Source: Spirochaetota bacterium | Lineage (GTDB): Bacteria > Spirochaetota > Spirochaetia > SPDA01 > JAJSAL01 | Length of the DNA: 64,000 nucleotides | Direction of reading: 5' to 3' | Assembly (NCBI GenBank): GCA_024274705.1 | Contig: JAJSAL010000008.1 | Location: 1 to 64,000 of the forward strand | Part shown: positions 17,922 through 26,381 of the stretch, in pieces | Layout: the number at the start of each line of letters is the position of its first letter | Numbering within the stretch: position 1 is the first letter of the stretch | Made by a program: the position numbers and the translations under genes | Notes under the pieces: generated by a model | Told to the model about the DNA's origin: nothing | Seen by the model: only the letters and a program-made list of their open reading frames with translations | Databases searched by the model: none

Positions 17922-18050
17922 CTGGTGTTGTTCCTTATACGCCCACCGGGTTTACCGGTGGTTCAGGGAGATGGTACAGAAAGGGAGAAGAATATGCAAT
18001 CAACTGAGGGGATGACTATTAGCGGTATTTCCACGCACCATGACAATTCC

Positions 18051-18079
18051 TTGACAAATGTTTCCCGTTAAGATACAAT
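18051..18079 (+). promoter_or_regulatory. Strong sigma-70 promoter for the XRE-cupin regulator gene
   Basis: TTGACA (18051-18056), a 17-base spacer and TACAAT (18074-18079). The predicted start near 18086 lies inside a short symmetric sequence around CACGTG. Because the in-frame ATG at 18078 sits in the -10 element, translation must begin downstream, at ATG 18099. Confidence 0.65.
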
Positions 18080-18098
18080 GTTTCACGTGAGCGAACGG

Positions 18099-18662
18099 AT
18101 GGGGAACGAACAAACGATAGATGAGCAAACCATCGGTAAGAATATCCGCACGTTGCGGAAGGCGGCCGGTCTTACCCTGACCAGGACTGCCGAAGAAGCG
18201 GACCTTACTAAAAGTGCCCTTTCCAAGATCGAAACCGGCCACAGCTCACCGCCAATTGCAACCCTGTTGCGAATCGCCCGGGTCCTTCACGTTCCGCTGA
18301 CCCGGTTTTTTACCACGGACCAAATCAATCCGCCCCACGTCCTTACCCGCCGGGGACATGCTCAGGATGTCCCTATGCGTGGTTCTCAATTCGGTTATTC
18401 TTATCAGGCTTTGTGCCTGGGTAAAGGAGATAAACGGGTAGAACCTTTTTTACTCACTATTCGCCCGGATGATCCCGAGGGTACCTTTCATCATGAGGGA
18501 CAGGAATTTATCTATATGCTCTCGGGAAAAATGATTTTTACCGTCAATAATGATGAATTGATATTACAGGCAGGAGACAGTTTATATTTCGATTCCCATT
18601 ATCTCCATCGTACCAGGGTGATCGGCAGGGAAGAAGCCCGGTTTCTCTGCATATTTATATAG
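18099..18662 (+). CDS. XRE-family transcriptional regulator with C-terminal cupin domain
   Basis: A 187-aa regulator (from MGNEQTIDEQTIG). The N-terminal helix-turn-helix (IRTLRKAAGLTLTRTAEEADLTKSALSKIETGHSSPPIATLLRIA) is followed by a cupin_2 ligand-binding domain (GTFHHEGQEFIYMLSGKMIFTVNNDELILQAGDSLYFDSHYLHR). This architecture commonly controls adjacent catabolic genes. It lies 13 bases upstream of the SDR/CoA-transferase/thiolase genes on the same strand, so it is their likely regulator and may also regulate itself. The start is set by the promoter at 18051-18079. Confidence 0.87.
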   Translation: MGNEQTIDEQTIGKNIRTLRKAAGLTLTRTAEEADLTKSALSKIETGHSSPPIATLLRIARVLHVPLTRFFTTDQINPPHVLTRRGHAQDVPMRGSQFGYSYQALCLGKGDKRVEPFLLTIRPDDPEGTFHHEGQEFIYMLSGKMIFTVNNDELILQAGDSLYFDSHYLHRTRVIGREEARFLCIFI

Positions 18663-18675
18663 AAGAGAGGAAAAA

Positions 18676-19428
18676 ATGATAAAGATCGACCTTTCAGAAA
18701 AAACGGCAATTGTTACAGGTGCCGGCCAGGGTTTAGGAGCAGTAACAGCAGAAACACTTCACCAGGCCGGGGCCCGGGTGGTGATCAATTATTTTTCTGA
18801 TGACAGGGGCGTCAACAAGAGCAATGCCGAAAACCTGGCTGACCTGCTGGGAGAGGGTGCCCTGGCCCTGGAGGCGGATGTCCGTGACGAAGATAGCGTC
18901 GAAAAAATGGTCAAAAAGACCATCGATCATCTCGGGGGGCTGGATATCCTGGTCAACAATGCCGGAATCATCCGGGACAAAACCATTAAAAAAATGTCGA
19001 CCCGGGAGTGGCAGGCGGTAATCGATACCAATCTGACCGGGACCTTTAACGTGTGCCGGGCAGCGGCGGGAAAGATTGCAGATCACGGCAGAATAGTTAA
19101 TTTTTCCTCAATTTCAGGAGTGATGGGTTTTTTCGGGCAAAGTAATTACGCTGCCTCCAAAGCCGGAGTTATCGCCTTGACCAAAGTAATGAGCAAAGAG
19201 CTGGGGAGAAAGCACGTTACCGTCAATGCCGTGGCTCCAGGGGTCATACTTACCGAAATGGGTACGTCCATACCGGAAGAAGTGCGAAGGGAAATGCTTA
19301 CATCCATCCCCATGGAACGGTTTGGTGAACCCGAAGAAATCGCCAATGTCGTTCTCTTCCTGTGCAGCGATTTAGCCTCTTATATCACCGGGCAGGTCAT
19401 CCATATCAATGGAGGATGGATCGGATGA
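18676..19428 (+). CDS. SDR-family 3-oxoacyl/acetoacetyl-CoA reductase (FabG/PhaB-like)
   Basis: A 250-aa classical short-chain dehydrogenase. The cofactor motif VTGAGQGLGAVTAE, the NNAG motif (LVNNAGIIRD) and the catalytic Ser-Tyr-Lys set (NFSSISGVMGFFGQSNYAASKAG) are present. The C-terminal ...FLCSDLASYITGQVIHINGGWIG is typical of FabG/PhaB. Placed with thiolase and CoA-transferase genes, reduction of acetoacetyl-CoA or oxidation of 3-hydroxybutyryl-CoA is likely. An AGAGAGG ribosome site precedes the ATG. The stop overlaps the next start (GGATGAG). Confidence 0.88.
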   Translation: MIKIDLSEKTAIVTGAGQGLGAVTAETLHQAGARVVINYFSDDRGVNKSNAENLADLLGEGALALEADVRDEDSVEKMVKKTIDHLGGLDILVNNAGIIRDKTIKKMSTREWQAVIDTNLTGTFNVCRAAAGKIADHGRIVNFSSISGVMGFFGQSNYAASKAGVIALTKVMSKELGRKHVTVNAVAPGVILTEMGTSIPEEVRREMLTSIPMERFGEPEEIANVVLFLCSDLASYITGQVIHINGGWIG

Positions 19429-20966
19429 GAAACTCCCTCCGGGAAAAACTATGTTCCGCGGAGCAGGCGATATTGCTGATAAAAAACGGGGATTCCATTG
19501 TCTCCGGAGGTTTTGTGGGGGCGGGACACCCTGAGGCTCTGACCGGGGAACTGGAACGGCGGTTCCTGGAAACCGGGACCCCCCGGAACCTGACACTGGT
19601 CTATGCCGCAGGGCAGGGAGACGGGAAAAAACGAGGGTTAAATCATCTGGCCCACCAGGGGCTGTTAAAGCGGGTCATCGGGGGACACTGGGGATTGGCG
19701 CCGGGATTGGGGAAACTGGCCGCCGACGGGCTGATCGAAGCATACAATTTCCCCCAGGGTGTGGTGTGCCAGTTATTCAGAGATATCGCCGCAGGCCGCC
19801 CTGGCTGTATTACCCATATCGGGCTGGATACCTTTATCGACCCCGCGTCAATGGGCGGTAAGTTGAACGATATAACCTCCGAAGACCTCATCGAGCGGAT
19901 CGAATTAGGAGGAAAAACCTGGCTTTGGTACAAGGCTTTTCGTCTTGATGCAGGCCTTATCCGCGGAACCGCTTCCGACCCCCTGGGCAACCTGCTCATG
20001 GATGAAGAAGCCCTGTTCGGTGACGTTTTACCCATCGCCCAGGCAGTGAAAAACTGCGGAGGCGTGGTGATTGCACAGGTTAAAACGATACTCGACGCCC
20101 CGGCCAATCCACAGCATGTACAGGTCCCGGGAATACTGATTGATAGAGTCGTTCTTGCCCAACCGCATGCACATGATCAAACTTTTTCCGAATCCTACAA
20201 CGAGGGGTACTGTACTCCCCGCTGCCTGGACCAGCCGCTCAAAGACACTCCGGAGCCTTTTCCCCTGGACGAACGACGCATTATTGCCGCCAGGGCTTAC
20301 ATGGAAGTACCGGAAGATGCGGTGGCCAACCTGGGTATCGGAATCCCCGAAGGAATAGCCCGGATCGCTTCCGAACGGGGGACACTGGAAAAAATGATCC
20401 TTACTATAGAAAGCGGTCCCATCGGCGGGCAGCCCGCCGGGGGGCTTAGTTTCGGCGCATCCCTTAACCCCGATGCAATCATCGATCAGTCGGCCCAATT
20501 CGACTTTTATGACGGGGGCGGACTCGATTTTGCGGCACTAGGGGCAGCTCAAATCGATACGCAGGGAAACGTCAATGTCTCCCGGTTCGGTTCCCGGGTG
20601 GCCGGAGTGGGAGGCTTCGTCAACATCACTCAAACCGCGAAAAAAGTTGTATTCTGCGGAACCTTTACTGCATCGGGCCTGGAAATTGCGGTAGAGACAG
20701 GACAATTGCGTATTATAAAAGAGGGAAGGGTTCGTAAATTCATTTCCCGGGTGGAACAGGTCTCTTTCAGTGCACACCGGGCCCGTACAGACGGGATAGA
20801 GGTACTCTACGTTACAGAACGCGCTGTCTTTCGATTGACCGGTAATGGACTTAAGCTGATCGAAGCGGCCCCGGGAATCGATGTCGAAACCCAGATACTG
20901 GATGTAATGGATTTCCACCCCATTATCGATACTGTCAAACCGATGCCTGCTTTTTGTTTCAGTTAA
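19425..20966 (+). CDS. Acyl-CoA:acetate/3-ketoacid CoA-transferase (YdiF-like)
   Basis: A 513-aa two-domain family I CoA-transferase in which alpha and beta halves are fused. The alpha half contains GDSIVSGGFVGAGHPEAL and FNFPQGVVCQLFRDIAA-like sequence (YNFPQGVVCQLFRDIAA). The beta half has the catalytic Glu in LTIESGPIGGQPAGG. It moves CoA between acetate (or another acid) and a short 3-oxo acid such as acetoacetate. The ATG at 19425 overlaps the SDR stop by four bases and is preferred over in-frame upstream methionines that lie within the SDR gene. Confidence 0.9.
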   Translation: MRNSLREKLCSAEQAILLIKNGDSIVSGGFVGAGHPEALTGELERRFLETGTPRNLTLVYAAGQGDGKKRGLNHLAHQGLLKRVIGGHWGLAPGLGKLAADGLIEAYNFPQGVVCQLFRDIAAGRPGCITHIGLDTFIDPASMGGKLNDITSEDLIERIELGGKTWLWYKAFRLDAGLIRGTASDPLGNLLMDEEALFGDVLPIAQAVKNCGGVVIAQVKTILDAPANPQHVQVPGILIDRVVLAQPHAHDQTFSESYNEGYCTPRCLDQPLKDTPEPFPLDERRIIAARAYMEVPEDAVANLGIGIPEGIARIASERGTLEKMILTIESGPIGGQPAGGLSFGASLNPDAIIDQSAQFDFYDGGGLDFAALGAAQIDTQGNVNVSRFGSRVAGVGGFVNITQTAKKVVFCGTFTASGLEIAVETGQLRIIKEGRVRKFISRVEQVSFSAHRARTDGIEVLYVTERAVFRLTGNGLKLIEAAPGIDVETQILDVMDFHPIIDTVKPMPAFCFS

Positions 20967-20990
20967 AAAGAAGTTTAAAAGGATAGTGAG

Positions 20991-22163
20991 ATGACAAGAG
21001 AAAGAGATACTAAGATTTATATTGTTGCCGCCAGACGAACACCCCAGGGCACTTTTCTCGGCGCCCTGGCAAAACACACGGCAGTAGACCTGGCCCTGGC
21101 CGCCGGAAAGGCCGCCCTCGGGAACATTGGTGCAGATAATCGGGAATCCATTGATCAAGTTATCATCGGCAATGTACTGTCAGCCGGACAGGGTATGAAT
21201 ATTGCACGTCAAATCGGGGTTAACCTGGACGTACCTGTCGACCGAACCGCCTTTACTGTCAATATGATGTGTGCTTCGGGCATGCAGGCAGTACTGTTGG
21301 CGGCCCAGGCGATAAAGGTGGGAGATGCCCGGGTCGTTCTCTGCGGCGGTACCGAATCCATGTCCAATGCCCCTTACCTCCTGGATGGAGCCCGTAAAGG
21401 TTACAAATTGGGCAACAACATCCTTACAGACTCGCTGCTGCGTGACGGGCTGGTGGATACCTTTGCGAACGAACATATGGGGTTGACCGCCGAAGCTCTT
21501 GCCGAAAGGTATCATATTGGACGTCAGGAACAAGACAGTTTCGCCTTCAGCAGTCAACAAAAGTACGCCGGTGCAGCCGAAAAAAAACTATTCCAGGCCG
21601 AACTGGTTCCTTTCCCGGAGCTGGCCCGGGATGAACATCCCCGTCCTGAAACCACGATAGAACAGCTGTCTAAACTAACACCGGTCTTTAAGAAAGATGG
21701 TACTGTAACCCCGGGGAATGCCTCGGGAATTAATGACGGGGCCGCTGTACTGGTGGTGTGTGATGAAAAAAGTGCTGCCGAAAACGGCTGGCAGCCCCTG
21801 GCGGAACTCTACGGCTGGGCAGGTATCGGCTGTGACCCGAAAATAATGGGACTCGGGCCGGTTTTCGCGGTGAAGAAACTATGTACCCGTCTGGGTATCC
21901 CTGTTGAAGACTTCGATACCATCGAACTCAACGAGGCTTTTGCAGTCCAAAGCCTGGCCTGTATCCGGGAACTCAACCTCCAGGAAGACCGGGTCAATCC
22001 CGACGGCGGTGCCATCGCTCTGGGCCATCCCATCGGTTCCAGCGGGGCCAGGATCCTGGCACATCTGGCTCACCGCATCTCCCGGGGATTAACGGGAAAC
22101 GGCCTGGCGACCTTGTGCGTCGGAGGCGGTATGGGCTTCGCTGCTGCGTTGCGGAGACCTTAA
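20991..22163 (+). CDS. Acetyl-CoA acetyltransferase (thiolase)
   Basis: A 390-aa biosynthetic-type thiolase that condenses two acetyl-CoA, or cleaves acetoacetyl-CoA. The nucleophilic Cys is in NMMCASGMQAV. The other catalytic motifs are NEAFAVQSLA, GGAIALGHPIGSSGARI and the C-terminal LCVGGGMGFAAAL. With the reductase and CoA-transferase it forms a compact C4 module that could serve acetoacetate/3-hydroxybutyrate use or synthesis. No PHA synthase is present in the window. Confidence 0.92.
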   Translation: MTRERDTKIYIVAARRTPQGTFLGALAKHTAVDLALAAGKAALGNIGADNRESIDQVIIGNVLSAGQGMNIARQIGVNLDVPVDRTAFTVNMMCASGMQAVLLAAQAIKVGDARVVLCGGTESMSNAPYLLDGARKGYKLGNNILTDSLLRDGLVDTFANEHMGLTAEALAERYHIGRQEQDSFAFSSQQKYAGAAEKKLFQAELVPFPELARDEHPRPETTIEQLSKLTPVFKKDGTVTPGNASGINDGAAVLVVCDEKSAAENGWQPLAELYGWAGIGCDPKIMGLGPVFAVKKLCTRLGIPVEDFDTIELNEAFAVQSLACIRELNLQEDRVNPDGGAIALGHPIGSSGARILAHLAHRISRGLTGNGLATLCVGGGMGFAAALRRP

Positions 22164-22191
22164 GCACGGCACTGCAGGAGAAGGATACACA

Positions 22192-24309
22192 ATGCCCCCA
22201 CCGGAACTTGAAAAGAAACCGATTTACGTCTACTCTCACTCCTACATGAGGAAGAAAGGTTTTCACACCACACTGCTCATCATCCTCTTCGCTGCTATCG
22301 CATTCGAAGTATTCAACTATATAGCAGGTCCATTCTGGATGGAGAAGGGTGAAAAAAGCCTTATGGACACCCTGTTTCTCGCCTCCATTGCAGTTCACCT
22401 GATGTGGGGTATAACTTTACTGTTCCGAAGACGCTCCCAGGTTATCTTTTCACTGTACCGGGTACCGGAACTGCTCTTCTTTTTCAATCTCATGCTCTTT
22501 CTGTTCGCCTTTATCTGGGCCCTCAATGCGAACATGGACTATGTACAGCGCTTTGCGCAATCCAGCGGGAACATCCACCTCGCCCCGGATTCATCTATAG
22601 AACGGCTTAACGCTCTTTTAAAATACGTTCCCTTTCTGATATGCACCGGGTTTGCTATTGTATACTTTCGTATCCGCCGGCCCGGGCTTCTTCACCGGAT
22701 TATCCCTGAAGGAAGGTCCTCTTTTCCCGCACGATGGGGCCTTTTTCTCTCCCTGGGCTCCAGCGTGCTCTACACCTTTGCCTTCCCTTCCTTTGTCAGC
22801 CTCAGAGGATTCCCTGTTCTCGGGTTTCTCTGTTTTGTCCCATTACTGCTGGTGCTGAAGCAACAGTCCTACTGGTGGGGTGTATTCTACGGAGTAGTAT
22901 TCGGTGTTATCCAGACCATCCTATCCAATTACTGGCTGGGAACATTCAGCCTGGTTTCCCTCCAGTTTATTATCGTGTATTACCTTCTCATCTACACCAT
23001 CTTTATGATGGTCCTGGTCTGGCTCTTAAAGAGGGGCGGAAAGTGGTTCCCCCTTATCTTTGCTTCATCTTTCGTGTTATTTGATTACCTCCGTTCCATA
23101 GGATTCATGGGGTATCCCTGGGTACTCCTGGGGACATCCCAGTATGAGTTCCTCCCCCTTATCCAGGTAGCTTCGATTACCGGAATCTGGGGAGTCTCGT
23201 TTATCCTGGCCCTCGCGAACGGCGCTGCGGCGGATGTGCTGAATGCCTGGTTACAGAACCCTTCTTTCCGGGTCTTGCGATTCCGCTGGAAAGAAACCCT
23301 GTTTAAGCCTCTCTATCTGTGGGGCGCCCTTTTTATCGTTACCGTAGCAGCAGGGGGCTTGTACCTGGCTGTGGAAAAGCGGGTGGAACCGACGGATACG
23401 TACCGGATCGCCCTGATCCAGCAGAACACGGATCCGCGGAAGGACGACTACGAAACCGGTCTGAATATCCTTATTACATTGACGGATCAGGCCCTTGAAT
23501 ACGCTCCGGACATGGTGGCATGGTCTGAAACGGCCTTTGTTCCCAACATCCGCAGATGGAGTCAGGAGGATCCCGACGTCTTCTATTATGCAGGCCTGGT
23601 GCGCCGTCTTTTGGACTACCTTACAGGTATCGAAACCTGGCTTGTAACGGGAAACGATGACTATACAACCGAAACTGACGAAGAAGGAAAGGAAATTCGA
23701 AAAAACTACAATGCGGTAATCCTGTTTTCAGACACGGCAGAGCGCATGCAGACCTATCACAAGATCCACCTCGTTCCTTTTACCGAGTACTTTCCCTATA
23801 AAAAGCTCTTCCCCCGGTTTTACCAGATGCTCTTAAACTTTGATGTGAACCTCTGGGAGCCCGGAGAAGAACAGGTGGTGTTCCGCCATCCGGATTTCAC
23901 ATTCGCCACACCAATCTGTTTCGAAGACGGTTTTCCTGATGACATCCGCCGGTTTATTCTTAAGGGCACCGACATCATCCTCAACCTGTCGAATGATTTT
24001 TGGTCTCTTACCGAAGTGGAAGCAAAACAGCACTATATCAACTCCGTGTTCCGGGCTATTGAGAACCGGCGTCCCTTCCTCCGCTCCTCAGCCTCGGGTG
24101 TTACCTGTTATATTACCAGGAGCGGCGAGCTCATCCAGCGGCTGCCGTACTATGAAGAAGGGTACCTTATTGCAGACGTGGAGATGAAACCTGTGAAGAC
24201 GACCCTCTACACCCGGTGGGGGGACTGGTTTCCCTACCTGCTCCTGGTTGTCATAGTTCTTTCTCAATGCCCGAAAATGAAACAGTCCTGTTTCATTCGT
24301 GAAAAGTGA
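22192..24309 (+). CDS. lnt: Apolipoprotein N-acyltransferase with long N-terminal membrane extension
   Basis: A 705-aa inner-membrane enzyme that N-acylates the lipid-modified cysteine of lipoproteins. The nitrilase domain keeps the catalytic set: Glu in VAWSETAFVPN, Lys in YHKIHLVPFTEYFP and Cys in TPICFEDGFPDDIRRF. The usual Lnt membrane part begins near residue 183 (RWGLFLSLGSSVLYTFAFP). The first about 180 residues add roughly four more hydrophobic segments, so the protein is about 190 aa longer than E. coli Lnt. The many predicted lipoproteins in this window are its natural substrates. Confidence 0.9.
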   Translation: MPPPELEKKPIYVYSHSYMRKKGFHTTLLIILFAAIAFEVFNYIAGPFWMEKGEKSLMDTLFLASIAVHLMWGITLLFRRRSQVIFSLYRVPELLFFFNLMLFLFAFIWALNANMDYVQRFAQSSGNIHLAPDSSIERLNALLKYVPFLICTGFAIVYFRIRRPGLLHRIIPEGRSSFPARWGLFLSLGSSVLYTFAFPSFVSLRGFPVLGFLCFVPLLLVLKQQSYWWGVFYGVVFGVIQTILSNYWLGTFSLVSLQFIIVYYLLIYTIFMMVLVWLLKRGGKWFPLIFASSFVLFDYLRSIGFMGYPWVLLGTSQYEFLPLIQVASITGIWGVSFILALANGAAADVLNAWLQNPSFRVLRFRWKETLFKPLYLWGALFIVTVAAGGLYLAVEKRVEPTDTYRIALIQQNTDPRKDDYETGLNILITLTDQALEYAPDMVAWSETAFVPNIRRWSQEDPDVFYYAGLVRRLLDYLTGIETWLVTGNDDYTTETDEEGKEIRKNYNAVILFSDTAERMQTYHKIHLVPFTEYFPYKKLFPRFYQMLLNFDVNLWEPGEEQVVFRHPDFTFATPICFEDGFPDDIRRFILKGTDIILNLSNDFWSLTEVEAKQHYINSVFRAIENRRPFLRSSASGVTCYITRSGELIQRLPYYEEGYLIADVEMKPVKTTLYTRWGDWFPYLLLVVIVLSQCPKMKQSCFIREK

Positions 24310-24377
24310 TCGCGCCATTATTAGAAATTTTTACCATTTTTGACCCATTTTCATCATCAAACGCCACTGTTTCCCCT

Positions 24378-24394
24378 TTGGCACGTTTTTTGCA
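24378..24394 (+). promoter_or_regulatory. Consensus sigma-54 (RpoN) promoter upstream of the sigma factor gene
   Basis: TTGGCACG followed by four T and TTGCA. The GG and GC doublets are separated by ten bases, and all conserved -24/-12 positions match the known consensus TGGCACG-N4-TTGCW. The predicted transcription start is near 24405, about 24 bases before the ATG at 24429. Transcription would need RpoN and an enhancer-binding activator, neither of which lies in this window. Confidence 0.85.
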
Positions 24395-24428
24395 ATAGAT
24401 TTGCCAAAACGAGAAAGGGAGCAGAAAG

Positions 24429-25370
24429 ATGAAAACCGGTACATTCACAGCTCAGGAAGATACGCTGAAACAATATTTCCATCAATTAGGATCCTACCAG
24501 CTCTTGACGAAAAAAGAAGAAAAAGAGTTGGGATTTGCAATTCAACATGTACAGAAACAGATAAAAGACTTGGAAGAGCAGACACCGAAGGAGCGGACCC
24601 GGAACCCGGAATATGTCAGGAGCGTAGGGCTGCTGAAACGGAAGCTGAGCCAGGAGAAAAACAAGATGATCGTTTCCAACCTCCGCCTCGTTGTATCAGT
24701 GGCAAAACAGTTTAAAAACCGGGGGTTAAGTCTTCCGGACCTCATCAATGAAGGAAACATAGGATTGATGGAAGCAGTCAATCGTTTCGACCCGGGAAGA
24801 GGGACACGGTTTTCCACATACAGCATCTGGTGGATCAAACAGGCAATCCAGAAAGCGTGTGCAGACTACGGAAAGCCGATCCGCCTTCCTCTGTGCGCCC
24901 ATAATCTGGCTGTAAAATATTCCGCATTCAAGTCGATGCTGACCGAGCAGAAGGGTCAAGCTCCCACTATCGAGGACCTGGCGGAATACATGAACCTGTC
25001 CCGGAAACGAGTGCTTGAAATTGCTTCCGCCTGCAAGGAGATTGCATCTCTCCATGTGACGATTGACGAAAAAGACGAAATGTATCTTATCGATGTTATC
25101 GAAAGTGAAAAAATAAGCGACCCTTTCGAGTCTTCCTTCAACCGGAACATGAAGGAGGTGATATCCAACGCCCTGGACAAACTCGAATCCCGGGAAGCAA
25201 TGGTATTGAAGCTCAGGTTCGGCCTTGATGACGGGAAACCCCATACTCTACGGGATATCAGCAACTACTTCGGTATTACCCGGGAACGAATCAGGCAGAT
25301 ACAGAATAAAGCCCTGGAAAAGCTGAAAAATTTCAGAATGATCCAGGAACATCACTATCATTATAATTGA
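24429..25370 (+). CDS. Sigma-70 family RNA polymerase sigma factor, RpoS-like group
   Basis: A 313-aa group 2 or 3-type sigma factor. Region 1.2 is QYFHQLGSYQLLTKKEEKELG. Region 2 covers NLRLVVSVAKQFKNRGLSLPDLINEGNIGLMEAVNRFDPGRG through the -10 recognising FSTYSIWWIKQAIQKA (split here for reading). Region 3 begins APTIEDLAEYMNLS. Region 4 has VLKLRFGLDDGKPHTLRDISNYFGITRERIRQIQNKALEKL. There is no long region 1.1, so it is not the housekeeping RpoD. A perfect sigma-54 promoter precedes it, as with Borrelia rpoS. The 3' end overlaps the convergent DUF3786 gene by 38 bases. Calling it RpoS is an inference. Confidence 0.9.
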   Translation: MKTGTFTAQEDTLKQYFHQLGSYQLLTKKEEKELGFAIQHVQKQIKDLEEQTPKERTRNPEYVRSVGLLKRKLSQEKNKMIVSNLRLVVSVAKQFKNRGLSLPDLINEGNIGLMEAVNRFDPGRGTRFSTYSIWWIKQAIQKACADYGKPIRLPLCAHNLAVKYSAFKSMLTEQKGQAPTIEDLAEYMNLSRKRVLEIASACKEIASLHVTIDEKDEMYLIDVIESEKISDPFESSFNRNMKEVISNALDKLESREAMVLKLRFGLDDGKPHTLRDISNYFGITRERIRQIQNKALEKLKNFRMIQEHHYHYN

Positions 25371-25983
25371 TAAGGATCTCCGCAGTGAGCATAGCAAGTC
25401 CCCACAAAATATCTGTAGCCAGGTGGAGCTGACAAACAGAATCAAAGAGCAGAGATGCTGACGGCGGAAACTCATGACATCCTTCCCACAGTACGGCATA
25501 TATGGGGATTTCCGGAAGTGGTTTGAGCTGGAATGCTGCGTCTCCAATGTCAGCAGGCGCTCCTCCCAGAAGAGAACATGTTCCGGCAAATCTACATAGG
25601 TCTGTCCCGTATATCCCCGCAAGTCTGTCCAGGGGCAGACGGTGGGTACCCCTCCTGAAGATATCTCCCCCGGGAAGTTCCTGAGGCAGGACAAGACGAC
25701 CCGAAGGGAGTATATCTTTTGCATTCACCAGATAGTGCACAATCGCAAGCCGGGAATAGGAACCGTATTCTTCCAGGATGCATTTTCCTAAAGGTGTGGG
25801 GCTCCTCATCACCCGCCTGCCCGGAAAGACTTCCACAGGTTGTCCTAAAGAACGGAGTGTATACATCCTGCTTTTTTCATCATAGCCGGATTTCGCCCGC
25901 TTACACACGGACCCGGGGGCACTTTTATCAAGAAGGTTCCAGGTTTCTCTTTCTTCAGGCGGAACCGCTTCAGGGGTTTCCAT
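25333..25983 (-). CDS. DUF3786 family protein
   Basis: A 216-aa cytoplasmic protein (from METPEAVPPEERETW). The family signature is clear: LVLPQELPGGDIFRRGTH, LGGAPADIGDAAFQLKPLPEIPIYAVLWEGCHEFPPSASLLFDSVCQLHL. DUF3786 is found mainly in anaerobes and has no assigned function. It follows glnK by 47 bases on the same strand. Its 3' end overlaps the convergent sigma gene. The open frame extends upstream to 26022, but the Met at 25983 fits better. Confidence 0.8.
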   Translation of the reverse strand: METPEAVPPEERETWNLLDKSAPGSVCKRAKSGYDEKSRMYTLRSLGQPVEVFPGRRVMRSPTPLGKCILEEYGSYSRLAIVHYLVNAKDILPSGRLVLPQELPGGDIFRRGTHRLPLDRLAGIYGTDLCRFAGTCSLLGGAPADIGDAAFQLKPLPEIPIYAVLWEGCHEFPPSASLLFDSVCQLHLATDILWGLAMLTAEILINYNDSDVPGSF

Positions 25984-26030
25984 ATCCGGTTTTATTGTAC
26001 TGTGATACCCGGGAACTACCAAGAGGAATT

Positions 26031-26372
26031 CTATCCGATGGCTGCGTTCCCCCTTTCACCGGTACGAATCCTGATACACTCCTTCAGTTCGGTAATAAAG
26101 ATTTTTCCATCACCTATGTTCCCGGTCCGTGCGGCCCCGATGACCGCCTCGATGGTGGGTTCCACGAAATCTTCATTCACGGCAATATCTATCCGGATCT
26201 TGTTGAGTAGATTGATCTCGGAAATAACACCCCGAAAGGTTTCCTCGTATCCTTTCTGCTGTCCGCATCCGTGGGCCGAAGTAACAGTCATCTTGTGAAC
26301 TTCCGCATCGAACAGGGCTTTTTTTACAGATTCCAGTTTTTCCGGCTGTATAAGAGCAGTAATCATTTTCAT
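26031..26372 (-). CDS. glnK: P-II nitrogen regulatory protein (GlnK-like)
   Basis: A 113-aa P-II protein, ten bases after amtB, the classic amtB-glnK arrangement. P-II trimers sense 2-oxoglutarate and ATP/ADP and plug the ammonium channel through the T-loop. The core ([57 protein letters not shown]) is clear. The T-loop reads [11 protein letters not shown], so the uridylylated Tyr of enterobacterial GlnB (RGAEY) is replaced. Control by uridylylation at that site is therefore unlikely. Confidence 0.92.
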   Translation of the reverse strand: MKMITALIQPEKLESVKKALFDAEVHKMTVTSAHGCGQQKGYEETFRGVISEINLLNKIRIDIAVNEDFVEPTIEAVIGAARTGNIGDGKIFITELKECIRIRTGERGNAAIG

Positions 26373-26381
26373 GCATTCCTC

